Shown piece after piece: positions 52,497 to 61,780 of a DNA stretch of 64,000 bases. Both the position numbers and the translations under genes were made by a program. The notes under the pieces are model-generated. The model saw only the letters and a list, made by a program, of their open reading frames with translations, made no database searches and was not told the origin of the DNA. The stretch's first letter is position 1, and each line of letters begins with the position of its first letter. Source of the stretch: Acidimicrobiales bacterium (GTDB lineage Bacteria; Actinomycetota; Acidimicrobiia; Acidimicrobiales; JAVJTC01); NCBI GenBank assembly GCA_040219085.1, contig JAVJTC010000021.1, forward strand, positions 47,717 through 111,716, in the 5' to 3' direction.

Positions 52497-52976
52497 TCAA
52501 CCTCCTTCTCCGCGCTCTTCCCTTCGCCGCGGCTCGACCCGCCTGCCCGGCCCCGCCACCGTCCCGCGCGGCCGCCACCGCTTCCCCTCGTCGTCCACGT
52601 CGAAAGACTGCGAGATACGGGTCCGGTCGAAGATCCGCACAACCGGCGCACTCGGATCCGTCAGAACGAGTTCCACGTCGTGGTCTTCGCAGTGCTGACG
52701 CAGACCCATCAGCGAACGCGCGCCGTGGGCGTCGCAGAACGAGACATCGGACAGGTCGATGATCAACTGCCCGTCAACATCGTCGAGCAGGTCCTCGATC
52801 GCCGTGACGACACCTGCGGAGGTAACCAGACACAGGCTGCCCTCGATGACCGCCGCGACGACATCGCCGCGCGGCTCAGCCCGGACCTCGCCATGGGCCG
52901 GACCGACGCCTCCCGACCACAATCGGCGCGGTTCGGACTCCGCCACCACCGCCCGGTGCTGGCCTGACTGAACCAT
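52497..52976 (-). CDS. STAS-domain protein, anti-sigma antagonist-like
   Basis: 159 residues from ATG 52976 (a GTG at 53033 would add 19). The STAS fold is visible: VIEGSLCLVTSAGVVTAIED then QLIIDLSDVSFCDAHGARSL, with the usual D-x-S before the helix replaced by CDAHG, followed by LRQHCEDHDVELVLTD. In SpoIIAA/RsbV the phosphorylatable Ser sits in this loop; here an Asp-Ala-His is seen instead, so phospho-control may be absent or different. The basic C-terminal tail (GRRVEPRRREERGEGG) is unusual. Confidence 0.8.
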   Translation of the reverse strand: MVQSGQHRAVVAESEPRRLWSGGVGPAHGEVRAEPRGDVVAAVIEGSLCLVTSAGVVTAIEDLLDDVDGQLIIDLSDVSFCDAHGARSLMGLRQHCEDHDVELVLTDPSAPVVRIFDRTRISQSFDVDDEGKRWRPRGTVAGPGRRVEPRRREERGEGG

Positions 52977-53209
52977 CGGCGTTCCCGTTCTGGAGGCCTC
53001 CGCGGTGGAGGACCCGATCCGGGGGGCGAACACGCCCGAGGGCGCAACGCCCCTCCGAATCGCACGGTACGCCCATCGCTCCCGCGATAACAGGGCACTC
53101 CGTAACTCAGGAACGGCAGGATCTTGTCGAACCCGCGTCGCTGAGACGAACTACGCCGACGGCATCGGCGAACACGTCGACGGCCAGCCTCAGGGTTGAC
53201 GCAACCGCT

Positions 53210-54289
53210 CTACCCGCCGGGAACGAGGACTGGCTTCACGACCTCGCCGGACGATGCGAGCCGCTCCGCCTCGTTGATCTCGCTGAGAGCGAAAGTCCGG
53301 ATCAGCTTGTCGAACGGGAAGCGGCCCTGCTGCCACAGCTCCAGCAGCTTCGGGATGAGCGTCTGTGGGTTGCTCAAGCCCTCGATCAGCCCGACGACAG
53401 TGCGGCCCGCCATGATCACCGACGTGTCGAGAACCGATGGTCCGACCGGGATTCCGATGAGACCACACACTCCACCGCTGCAAAGAGAGGCGACTGCGTC
53501 CGCCACCACAGCCGGCACCCCGGTCGTCTCGTAGGAGAAGTCGATGCCCTCTCGTCCTGTCACCGTCTTGATCTGCGCAGCGACGTCCTCGCCACCGATG
53601 ATGGTGTGCGTTGCCCCGACCTCGGTTGCAAGCGCCAGGCGCGACTCGTGGAGGTCGACGGCGATGATCGTCGTGGCACCGGCCACCCGGGCCGCCATGA
53701 CTACAGACAGGCCCACCGACCCCGCGCCGAACACGGCGACGCTCGATCCGGCGCCGACTTCGGTTCCCACCAACACCGATCCGGCACCTGTGATGACACC
53801 ACACCCGAGGGGACCGAGGAGCTCGAGCGGCAACGCCTTGTCGACGACCACCGCGTTGCGAGGTGAAGCCAAAGCGAATGTCGCGAACGAGGACTGGCCG
53901 AACCAGCCCGCGGTGACGACGTTGCCGTCGCCATCGAGCACTGAAGACTGGTTGCCGACGAAATTCTTCTCGACGAAGCTCGCGCACAGGGCGGGGCGAG
54001 CATCGAGGCAGCGCGAGCAGAGACCGCAGCTGTCGAATGCGAGAACGACGTGATCACCCACCGCCACACCTTCGACAGCTGAACCGACCGCCTCGACCAC
54101 ACCAGAACCCTCGTGTCCGGCAATCAAGGGAAGCGCGCCCATTCCGTGACGGGCGAAGAGATCCGTATGGCACATCCCGACACCGGCCAGGCGGACCAGG
54201 ATCTCCCCCTGGTCCGGCTCGCGCAGCGTCACGTCCTCGATGACGAACGGGTCGTGTGCCGACCTCAGGATCGCAGCTTCGATCTTCAT
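53210..54289 (-). CDS. Zinc-dependent alcohol dehydrogenase (aryl-alcohol type)
   Basis: 359 residues. Catalytic zinc ligands are Cys in GVGMCHTDLFA near 39 and His in IAGHEGSGVVE near 59; structural Cys lie in FDSCGLCSRCLDARPALC near 88-104. The NAD loop is VFGAGSVGLSVVMAA near 186. The order LGPLGCGVITGAGSVL is typical of aryl/benzyl alcohol dehydrogenases. It is the last gene of the leftward catabolic operon and would oxidise an alcohol to an aldehyde. Confidence 0.9.
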   Translation of the reverse strand: MKIEAAILRSAHDPFVIEDVTLREPDQGEILVRLAGVGMCHTDLFARHGMGALPLIAGHEGSGVVEAVGSAVEGVAVGDHVVLAFDSCGLCSRCLDARPALCASFVEKNFVGNQSSVLDGDGNVVTAGWFGQSSFATFALASPRNAVVVDKALPLELLGPLGCGVITGAGSVLVGTEVGAGSSVAVFGAGSVGLSVVMAARVAGATTIIAVDLHESRLALATEVGATHTIIGGEDVAAQIKTVTGREGIDFSYETTGVPAVVADAVASLCSGGVCGLIGIPVGPSVLDTSVIMAGRTVVGLIEGLSNPQTLIPKLLELWQQGRFPFDKLIRTFALSEINEAERLASSGEVVKPVLVPGG

Positions 54290-54348
54290 GTTGGCCTTTC
54301 CGGGGAGGTCATCGGCCGACCACTCGCCACAGCGAGCGACATGCCATC

Positions 54349-56799
54349 TCAGACGAGGACGCCGAGCTCGTCGAGCTCGGCCATTCGGTCGATCGAATAG
54401 CCCAGCAGGCCCTGGAGGACCTGTCGGCGGTGCTGGTGGAACATCGGAGCCGGCGCCCGCACGACACCGGGGGTGCGAGACAGGCGGTAGCGGGGCCCCT
54501 CGACCGCGACCTCGCCGAACCGTTCATGTGGCACGCGCACCAGATGACCTCTGTGCATGATCTGGGGGTCCTCACACCAGTCCGCACTGATCACCGCCAC
54601 GTGGGCTGGCACCCCGGCAGCCTGCAGGCGGCGCTCGACGTCCGGGGCCTCGAGTTGCGACGTCCAGCTCGAAATGACCTCGTCTAGCTCTTCGCTCACA
54701 ACTCGTCGCCGCTCGGCACCCTCGAACCGCGACTGAGCAGCCAGTTCGGGTCGATCCATACATGCAGCGAGAGCCGCGAAGTCGGCGTCGTCGCGCACCG
54801 CGATCGCCACCCACCCGCTTCCGTCGCCACCCGGGCGACAGGGGTACACGCCGTGTGGGGCGAAGACGCGGTCGGCATTTCCGCACCGTTCGACAATGGT
54901 CCCCGACTCGAACCAGTCGGCGAGCTCCGGGGACAGCATCCACACGCCCGCCTCGACCTGACTCACATCGAGCAGACAGCCCTGGCCCGTGCGACGCCGA
55001 TCGTCGAGGGCAGCGAGGAGTGCAACCAGCGAGAACCTGGGCCCGACATAGTCCGTATAGGGACCGTAGGGACCTATCGGGACACGATCCTCCCAGCCGA
55101 CGAGGTGCTGGAACCCCGAGAGAGCCGCACCGACATTCCCGTAGCCCGCCAGGCCGGACCACGGTCCGCTCTGGCCGCACAACGTCGTGGTCAACACGAC
55201 GAGGCCCGGGTTGACGCGCTGGAGGTCCTCATAGCCGAGACCCCAGCGTTGCATCGTCCCCGGAGAGAACGAGTCGACCATGACATCGGCCCACTCGGCG
55301 AGGTCCCGAACCACGGCACGCCCCTCGTCTCTCGACAGGTCGAGACACAGGCCGAGCTTGCCTGCGTTGCAGGTCTGATACAGCGCCGACCCCTCGGGGT
55401 CGGGCTCTGCGTCGTGGAACGGCGGCATCACGCGCGCCGTCTCGATACGCCGCGACGACTCGACCCGGACGACGGTTGCCCCGAAGTCCGCGAGCGTCCG
55501 GCCGATCACCGGGCCGGCGACGACCCACGAGAGATCGAGGACCTTCAGTCCCTCCAGAGGTGGCCCATCGGGCCCGGACGCAACCGGCCGCCGCGCTGAG
55601 GCCGAAGCCGTCCACTCGCGTCTCACCTCATCGGTGTGTTCCCCGACCAGAGGCGCAGGCCGTCGGTACTCGAACGCCGGCCTGTCCACCGCGACGAACG
55701 GCCCCGGAAGGGTCCGTTGCCGGTCGCCCTCGCCGAGGGCGACGAAGTAGTTCCGATCAGCGAGTTGGGGACTGGATCCGATGTCGGCGAGGTCGAAGAC
55801 GCCCACTGACAACAGCTTGTGCTCGACGGCCGCCTCGGTGACCTCCAGCTTCGTCCGGTCCGCGAGGAACTCCGTCACCAGCGCCCTGAACTCCCCGACG
55901 TCCTCCTCGACGATCTGGCCGGCCTCCATATCCTCGGGCAGTCGTGTCCAGTCCCACTCCCCGAACCTGCCCAGTTCGACAGCTTCGTGCCGCATCCACG
56001 AGAGCAGGTTGTTCGTGAACCGACCCGCCGCAGGACCCATCGCGAGGTTCAGTTCGACGAGGCCGTCGCTCACGCGCCACTTCGTCAGCCCCGGTGCGGA
56101 AGCACTACCGCTCCCGCTGAGATCCGAACCGCGATTCGTCGCGCCTGTCGCGTCGCCCTCCCACGCCGCGGCGAGGATCCGCCCGAGAGTCGCGATGGAC
56201 AACGAGACCTGCGCCGACACGTCGACATGCTGTCCCCTACCCGAGCGGGCACGGGACGCGAGCGCCAGGAGTACGCCTGCGGCGGCGTCCGCACCGGCGT
56301 GCAGGTACGCCTGGGGGATGCTGGTGCGCAACGGCGGCCGGCTTCCGTCCCGGTGCGCCCCCAACGGACCACCGGCGGCCCAGACCGTCAGGTCCGTGTG
56401 CTCGTAGTCCGCCTTCGGCCCGTCCAGACCGAAGGCGGAAATCGAGCACCAGACGAGAGCCGGATGCGAAAGCATCGCCGAGTCCCTGTCGACGCCCAGG
56501 GTCGCCCCCGCTCGAGGGCCTGCCGACTCGATCACCACATCTGCTGCGGCGACGAGCTCCCCCAGGAGCTGTCGGCCGGAGACGGCGGACGGGTCATAGG
56601 CCACGCCGCGCTTGTTGGCTGCGAAGGCATCCCACAGAAACGATCGGCCACCACCCTGAGGTGGGGAACTGCGCGCTGAGGAACCTCCCACGGGTTCGGC
56701 CTGCACGACGTCGGCACCGAGATCCGCCAGGATCCTGCCTGCCAGGAGGCCGGTGGCGTCGGACAGGTCGAGGACCCGGTAGCCGTCGAGGAACCCCAC
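54349..56799 (-). CDS. CaiB/BaiF CoA-transferase, two fused domains
   Basis: 816 residues from GTG 56799, which overlaps the stop of the TIGR03084 gene (TAGTG). Two CoA-transferase III units follow each other: residues 1-390 (GFLDGYRVLDLSDATGLLAG, then GADAAAGVLLAL) and 400-816 (LEGLKVLDLSWVVAGPVIGR, then TDYVGPRFSLVALLAALDD). Each has its Asp in the usual place. Such enzymes move CoA from one acyl group to another through a covalent aspartyl intermediate and need no ATP. Most are single-domain dimers of about 400 residues, so this is a natural fusion of the pair. Confidence 0.88.
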   Translation of the reverse strand: MGFLDGYRVLDLSDATGLLAGRILADLGADVVQAEPVGGSSARSSPPQGGGRSFLWDAFAANKRGVAYDPSAVSGRQLLGELVAAADVVIESAGPRAGATLGVDRDSAMLSHPALVWCSISAFGLDGPKADYEHTDLTVWAAGGPLGAHRDGSRPPLRTSIPQAYLHAGADAAAGVLLALASRARSGRGQHVDVSAQVSLSIATLGRILAAAWEGDATGATNRGSDLSGSGSASAPGLTKWRVSDGLVELNLAMGPAAGRFTNNLLSWMRHEAVELGRFGEWDWTRLPEDMEAGQIVEEDVGEFRALVTEFLADRTKLEVTEAAVEHKLLSVGVFDLADIGSSPQLADRNYFVALGEGDRQRTLPGPFVAVDRPAFEYRRPAPLVGEHTDEVRREWTASASARRPVASGPDGPPLEGLKVLDLSWVVAGPVIGRTLADFGATVVRVESSRRIETARVMPPFHDAEPDPEGSALYQTCNAGKLGLCLDLSRDEGRAVVRDLAEWADVMVDSFSPGTMQRWGLGYEDLQRVNPGLVVLTTTLCGQSGPWSGLAGYGNVGAALSGFQHLVGWEDRVPIGPYGPYTDYVGPRFSLVALLAALDDRRRTGQGCLLDVSQVEAGVWMLSPELADWFESGTIVERCGNADRVFAPHGVYPCRPGGDGSGWVAIAVRDDADFAALAACMDRPELAAQSRFEGAERRRVVSEELDEVISSWTSQLEAPDVERRLQAAGVPAHVAVISADWCEDPQIMHRGHLVRVPHERFGEVAVEGPRYRLSRTPGVVRAPAPMFHQHRRQVLQGLLGYSIDRMAELDELGVLV

Positions 56800-57560
56800 T
56801 AGAGATACGCCTTCAGCACGTCGAGTGCCGCGTCGGCCAGCGGCCCGTGGGCGTGAAGGGAACGAGCGTCGGAACGAGCCAGTCTCCGGACCCCCACGCG
56901 CGCGAACTCCCCGGCATCGCCCACGATCAGCTGAGGGGCATCCTCGGGGCCGAGCAGCCACAGGTCGCCGCCGGGCGACGTCAACTCGACGCGCAGCTGG
57001 TCGAGCGGCCCGAGCATTTCCGTGCCCCCGGCCTTGAATGCATAAGGAAGAGCGCGGTAGGCGATTCGACACACGTGCAACAGCCGGGCGGTGTCCACGG
57101 GGCGAGCCCCGAGCGCGTCGAAGCAGTCGAGTCCGTGCGCGAACGTCTCCATGAGCCTGGCAGTGCAGAGGCTACGCACCGCCATGTGATTGGGTCCCCA
57201 CGGAACGCGAACCGACGGATCCACCGCCCGAAACGCCTCGGCCTGGCCGGCGCGTGCCGCGCGCCACCAAGCCAGAACCTGGGCTCCGGTGAGACCCTCA
57301 CCGGGCTTTTCCACCTCGGTTGGGTTCGACTGATACACGGCGGCAATCGCTCGGAAGCGTTCCTCTCCGCGACCAGCCAGGGACTCCTGGGCCACCTCGT
57401 CGAAATAGGCCAGGTGCGCGATCTGGTCCCGGACCGTCCAACCGTCCGCCGGCGTCGCAGTCTCCCAGCGCTCCTCGGGCAGTGGGGCGACGAGCTCATC
57501 GAGCGCCACCTGCTCCGCAACGAGGTCATCGACCACGTCACCCACTCCGGTCTCCCCCAC
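56799..57560 (-). CDS. TIGR03084-family protein (DinB/maleylpyruvate isomerase-like)
   Basis: 253 residues: DLVAEQVALDELVAPLPEER, then WTVRDQIAHLAYFDEVAQES and HMAVRSLCTARLMETFAHGL, the four-helix DinB-like metal-binding domain with His positions in AHL and FAHG. The C-terminal part is the TIGR03084 wing (MLGPLDQLRVELTSPGGDLW). In actinobacteria such genes often sit with acyl-CoA metabolism. Its start overlaps the SDR stop and its stop overlaps the CoA-transferase start. Confidence 0.87.
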   Translation of the reverse strand: MGETGVGDVVDDLVAEQVALDELVAPLPEERWETATPADGWTVRDQIAHLAYFDEVAQESLAGRGEERFRAIAAVYQSNPTEVEKPGEGLTGAQVLAWWRAARAGQAEAFRAVDPSVRVPWGPNHMAVRSLCTARLMETFAHGLDCFDALGARPVDTARLLHVCRIAYRALPYAFKAGGTEMLGPLDQLRVELTSPGGDLWLLGPEDAPQLIVGDAGEFARVGVRRLARSDARSLHAHGPLADAALDVLKAYL

Positions 57561-58336
57561 TACCAGACGTCCTCGCCGCGCGTGAGAGCGTCGTAGCCCC
57601 CGTCGGCGAAGAGAACCTGTCCTGTGATGAAGCCGTTCTCTGCGCTCGTCAACCAGGCGAGCGGCCAGGCGATGTCATCAGCCTGCCCATAGTCGGCGAG
57701 GGGCATCGGGTACGTCTCGATTGTCTCCTTCCGGCGATCGGTCTTCAGCAGGTAGTCGGTCATCGGCGTCTCGATCAGCCCCGGACCGACGGCGTTCAAG
57801 GCGATCCCGGCACCGGCCCACTCAGCAGTCGGAGCGGCGCGCCGGACCCACCGGGCGATCGCCCTCTTCGTTGCGGCATAGGCCCGACTCCCCCGCTCAT
57901 CGTGCGCAACCATCGCCACGGCGGCTTCCTCGTCCTCGTCGAGACAGGCGAGCATGACGGGATCCTCGACGTTGGACTGGAGAACCGCGACCGACGCCAC
58001 GACCACAGCACGTGGCGCGGGACTCGCAGCAAGGAGGTGGCGCAGGCCCCGCAGGCTGGCGAGCGCGCCGAAGAAGTTCACGCGGATGATCAACGCCGGA
58101 TCGTCCTGGCCGCCCGACAGGCCCGCGGACACGATCACTGCGTCGACGACGCCGTGCGAGGCCGCTTCGACGCCTGCGACCATCGCCGCGCGCCCGTCAG
58201 GCGTCGACAGGTCGGCGACGACGTCGGCGCCATGGCGGTCCACACCGATGACCCGGTGCCCCTGATCCGCCAGTATCGCCGCGGTGGCTTCGCCGATCCC
58301 CGACGCGCTCCCGGTGACGACATAGGTGCGGCTCAT
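57560..58336 (-). CDS. Short-chain dehydrogenase/reductase
   Basis: 258 residues. The cofactor motif is VVTGSASGIGEATAAILADQ near 7 (TGxxxGIG), and the catalytic Tyr-Lys pair is in SRAYAATKRAIARW near 152. VNFFGALASLR precedes it and GPGLIETPMTDY follows it. The expected NNAG is replaced by VSAGLSG. Full length for the family; it would reduce or oxidise a hydroxyacyl-CoA or similar step in the operon. Start is about 97 bases from the acyl-CoA dehydrogenase stop. Confidence 0.9.
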   Translation of the reverse strand: MSRTYVVTGSASGIGEATAAILADQGHRVIGVDRHGADVVADLSTPDGRAAMVAGVEAASHGVVDAVIVSAGLSGGQDDPALIIRVNFFGALASLRGLRHLLAASPAPRAVVVASVAVLQSNVEDPVMLACLDEDEEAAVAMVAHDERGSRAYAATKRAIARWVRRAAPTAEWAGAGIALNAVGPGLIETPMTDYLLKTDRRKETIETYPMPLADYGQADDIAWPLAWLTSAENGFITGQVLFADGGYDALTRGEDVW

Positions 58337-58432
58337 CGATGGTCCCTCCCCACCCTGCGGACCGACTCCATGCAGATCATTTGACGACCCTATTCGGACC
58401 GGTGGGCGTGCATCGCTGCAGTGGCGGGCCGT

Positions 58433-59638
58433 TCACTGGCCGGACTTCACTTCGCGGAACGGGATGTCCCGGTCCACCTCCGGCTCGCGTGGAAGTCCCA
58501 GAACGCGCTCGCTGATGATGTTGCGCTGGATCTGATCGGTCCCACCGCCGATCGACGTGACATAGGCGTCGAACGCCCGGTAGTTGACGTCTGCGGCGTC
58601 ACGATGTTCCGGACCGTCGAAGATGCCCGACGACCCGAGGATCTCCGTACGGACCGCAGCTTCGGTGTGCAGGATCCGCGACATCGCGAGCTTCCCGAGC
58701 GACATCAACGGCGACGACGTGCCCTGGGCGAGGTCGGCTCCGGCCCGCGCCATGTTGAGCTCGTTGAGCCGGCGGTATCCCAGCGCCCGGGCGATCGCCT
58801 GCCGGATCAACGGATCCCCCAGGCGCCCGTGCTCGCGCGCGAATGCGATCAGATCAGTGGCGGGATCGCCCTCCTCCGACGTACGCGAACCCCCACCCTC
58901 CCCGAGTACCGAGCGTTCGTAGGCGAGTGCGGTGAGAAGGACCTTCCAACCACCGTTGCGCTCGCCGAGCAGGTTGCGGGCGGGTATCTCGACGCGGTCC
59001 AGGAAGACCTCGTTGAAGTGGGACTCCCCTGTGATCTGATGGATGGGACGCACCTCGATGCCGTCGCCGCCCATCGGGCAGAAGAAGAAGCTGAGGCCCG
59101 CGTGTTTGGGGAGGTCCCAGTCCGTGCGGGCGAGGAGCAGGCCGTACTCCGCGTGCGCGGCCCCGGAGGTCCAGATCTTGTGACCCGTGACCGTCCACGT
59201 GTCGTCGTTCAACTCGGCCCTCGTCCGAACGGCTGCGAGGTCCGAGCCCGCCTCCGTTTCGCTGTAGAGCAGACACGTCCGGATCTCGCCGCACAACAGC
59301 TCGGCCAGGACGTCGGACCTGAGATCGTCGCGACCGAATGCCATGACGGTGTTCGCGATGAGGTTCGTCCTGTCCTGCCCGGCACCGGGGGCGCCGACGT
59401 TCTCGAACTCCGTCTCGATGATCTTCGCCTCGCGGTCCGACGACCCTCGGCCGTACCACTCGACCGGCCAGCGGGGAACGGCCCAGCGCGCCTCGAGAAC
59501 CCGTCGCAACCACCCGACGTAGGCCGGATCGGGCTCTGCGAACGGCAATGGATCGGAACATGACCGGTCCCAGTTCTCTGCGAGCCACCTACGCACCTCA
59601 CCGCGGATTTCGTCGTCGGAGCGGATCTCGTCGGTCAT
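58433..59638 (-). CDS. Acyl-CoA dehydrogenase, alpha-type subunit
   Basis: 401 residues from ATG 59638; a longer open frame reaches 59884 but overlaps the next gene. FAD/substrate motifs are CLLYSETEAGSDLAAVRTRA near 125, WTVTGHKIWTSGAAHAEYGL near 155, and the end SIGGGTDQIQRNIISERVLG near 375 that closes the FAD site. It is followed at once by the second subunit; paired subunits of this kind occur in ChsE-like heteromers of actinobacterial steroid or ring degradation. Confidence 0.9.
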   Translation of the reverse strand: MTDEIRSDDEIRGEVRRWLAENWDRSCSDPLPFAEPDPAYVGWLRRVLEARWAVPRWPVEWYGRGSSDREAKIIETEFENVGAPGAGQDRTNLIANTVMAFGRDDLRSDVLAELLCGEIRTCLLYSETEAGSDLAAVRTRAELNDDTWTVTGHKIWTSGAAHAEYGLLLARTDWDLPKHAGLSFFFCPMGGDGIEVRPIHQITGESHFNEVFLDRVEIPARNLLGERNGGWKVLLTALAYERSVLGEGGGSRTSEEGDPATDLIAFAREHGRLGDPLIRQAIARALGYRRLNELNMARAGADLAQGTSSPLMSLGKLAMSRILHTEAAVRTEILGSSGIFDGPEHRDAADVNYRAFDAYVTSIGGGTDQIQRNIISERVLGLPREPEVDRDIPFREVKSGQ

Positions 59639-59642
59639 GGCC

Positions 59643-60755
59643 TCATCCACCCAGCTCTGCGAGATAGCGCTCGCGGTACGTCGACGGACCGCCCAACATC
59701 CACGCGGTGACCCGTGCGCGCCGCAGGTAGAGGTGCGCCGGGTACTCGGCGGTGTAGGCGATGCCACCGTGCATCTGGACACTGTCGGCTGCAATACGTG
59801 AGTACGCGTCCGCGCATGCGAACGATGCGAGGTACACGTCCGCCCTCGCCGTGGACGAACCCGCTGCGAGCGAGGCAGCTGCACAACGCGCAGCCGACAG
59901 CGCAGACTCCTTCTCGAGGAGCAGGTCGGCCGCCATGTGCTTCAACGCCTGGAAGCCGCCGACCGGGCGTCCGAACTGGTAGCGGCCACGGATGTAGTCC
60001 ACCGTCATGTCGAACAGGAACGCGGCACCGCCGGCCTGGTCCCCGACGAGGGCCACACGTGCGATATCGAGGGCCTCCTCGACGGCGTCCCACCCGCGTT
60101 CGCCCAGGCGGGCAGCCGAGACCCGGGTGAACCCGACGCGCGCGAGCCGCTGGGTCCGGTCGAGGCACGGTTGGGCAACGACGGACACGCCCTCCGACAT
60201 CGGGTCGACCTCGAAGAGCCCGAAGCCGTCGCCGGTGCGGGCAACCACCAGGAACACGTCCGCGTTCTGGCCGTGGATCACGAAGTCGGATGTGCCGTCC
60301 AAGAGGGCAGTCCCGTCCGTGTCACGCGCGACCACGTCGACCGATGCCGAGGTCCAGTCCCCACCGACACCGGTGAGGCACGCTGCCGCGATCGTCGAGC
60401 CGTCCGCGAGCCCGGGGAGTACCCGCTCACACGCGTCAGCGTCACGGGTTGCGTCCAGCACGGCCGCCGCCAGCACCGACGACCCGAACAGCGGCGAGCA
60501 CAACAGCGAGGCACCGACCTCCTCCATCACGCCCTCCAGCTGCTCGGGCCCGAGTCCGGCACCACCGTGAACGGCGGGCGTGACGATGCCGGTCACGCCC
60601 ATCTCCGCCAGTGCCCCCCAGAGCTCGGGGTCAAATCCCAGGTCGGACTCCATGGCGGCGCGCACATCGGCGTGTGTGCTCATGTCCGCGAGCAGTCCTC
60701 TGACCGCGTCGCGCAGCGCACGGCTCTCCACCTCGTCCGGGTTCAGTCCACCCAT
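59643..60755 (-). CDS. Acyl-CoA dehydrogenase, beta-type subunit
   Basis: 370 residues. YIRGRYQFGRPVGGFQALKH near 255 and SVQMHGGIAYTAEYPAHLYL near 330 are the conserved C-terminal motifs of FadE27/ChsE2-like subunits. The N-terminal half has GAGLGPEQLEGVMEEVGASL. Some active-site residues of the acyl site look changed, which is normal for the structural partner in these heteromers. Three bases separate it from the alpha-type gene; its start overlaps the LLM gene end. Confidence 0.88.
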   Translation of the reverse strand: MGGLNPDEVESRALRDAVRGLLADMSTHADVRAAMESDLGFDPELWGALAEMGVTGIVTPAVHGGAGLGPEQLEGVMEEVGASLLCSPLFGSSVLAAAVLDATRDADACERVLPGLADGSTIAAACLTGVGGDWTSASVDVVARDTDGTALLDGTSDFVIHGQNADVFLVVARTGDGFGLFEVDPMSEGVSVVAQPCLDRTQRLARVGFTRVSAARLGERGWDAVEEALDIARVALVGDQAGGAAFLFDMTVDYIRGRYQFGRPVGGFQALKHMAADLLLEKESALSAARCAAASLAAGSSTARADVYLASFACADAYSRIAADSVQMHGGIAYTAEYPAHLYLRRARVTAWMLGGPSTYRERYLAELGG

Positions 60756-61780
60756 GATCTGACCAACTCGATCAGGCCGGGCCAGTCGTCCCCCATGGGA
60801 TCCACGTGGAGTCGCGTCACGCCTGCAGCCTTGTATGCGAGGACACGCTCCCGCACGAATCCCTCGTCACCGACCAGGGCGGTCGCCTCCAGGTACCCGG
60901 TGGGCACTGCTGCCGCGGCTTCATCCTTGTGGCCCGCCAGGTAGAGGTCCTGGATTTCCTGGGCCTCGCGCTCGTAGCCACACCGGCGGAAGATGTCGTT
61001 GTAGAAGTTCTTCGACCGCGCCCCCATGCCCCCGACGTAGAGCGCCGTCGCGGGACGGGCCATGTCGCGGATCCGCTCGGCGGTCTCCGAGTCGCAGATG
61101 GCGAGTGGCCCACCGGCCACGACCTCGAGAGGCGCACGGCTCGGGTCCCGACGATTCCCCCCGATCTCGAGGTCGGGCCCGAAGACGTCGCCGGCCCTGT
61201 CCGGATGGAAGAAGGCCGGTAGCCAGCCGTCGGCGAGCTCGGCGGTCAACTGGACGTTCTTCGGCCCGATCGAGGCCAGGTAGATGGGGATCTCCTCGCG
61301 AAGCGGCCGGTTGATGAGCCGGAGCGGTTTTCCGAGGCCGGTGCCCTCGTCGGGTGGGAGCGGCAACCGGTACGCCTCACCGTCGTAGACCACCTGCTCC
61401 CGGCGCCACAGGATCCGGCAGATGTCGATGGTTTCGCGGGTCCTGGTCAGCGGCCGGTCGAACGGCACGCCGTGCCAACCCTCGATCACCTGCGGCCCCG
61501 ACGTCCCGAGACCGAGCACGAAGCGACCACCCGAGACCGAGTCCAGGCCTGCCGCCGACATGGCGATGAGGGACGGGGTTCGAGAGAAGAGGGGAAGGAT
61601 CCCCGTCGCGAGCTCGACCCGCTCGGTATGTGCTGCGAGGTACCCGAGAAGGCTCACTGCGTCGAATGTGTAGGCCTCGGGCACCCAGATCATGTCGATT
61701 CCGGCAGCCTCGAGGTCCCTTGCGCGCCTCGTGGCCTGCGACGGTTCGAACGGGAAGCTGATCGCGGCGCTGATCTTCAT
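60743..61780 (-). CDS. LLM-class oxidoreductase, probably F420-dependent
   Basis: 345 residues: MKISAAISFPFEPSQATRRA, then DLEAAGIDMIWVPEAYTFDA and RVELATGILPLFSRTPSLIA with VSGGRFVLGLGTSGPQVIEG. This is the luciferase-like barrel of actinobacterial LLM oxidoreductases, which mostly use F420. The GTSGPQV motif near 90 is the standard cofactor loop. It overlaps the acyl-CoA synthetase stop by four bases. Confidence 0.9.
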   Translation of the reverse strand: MKISAAISFPFEPSQATRRARDLEAAGIDMIWVPEAYTFDAVSLLGYLAAHTERVELATGILPLFSRTPSLIAMSAAGLDSVSGGRFVLGLGTSGPQVIEGWHGVPFDRPLTRTRETIDICRILWRREQVVYDGEAYRLPLPPDEGTGLGKPLRLINRPLREEIPIYLASIGPKNVQLTAELADGWLPAFFHPDRAGDVFGPDLEIGGNRRDPSRAPLEVVAGGPLAICDSETAERIRDMARPATALYVGGMGARSKNFYNDIFRRCGYEREAQEIQDLYLAGHKDEAAAAVPTGYLEATALVGDEGFVRERVLAYKAAGVTRLHVDPMGDDWPGLIELVRSWVD

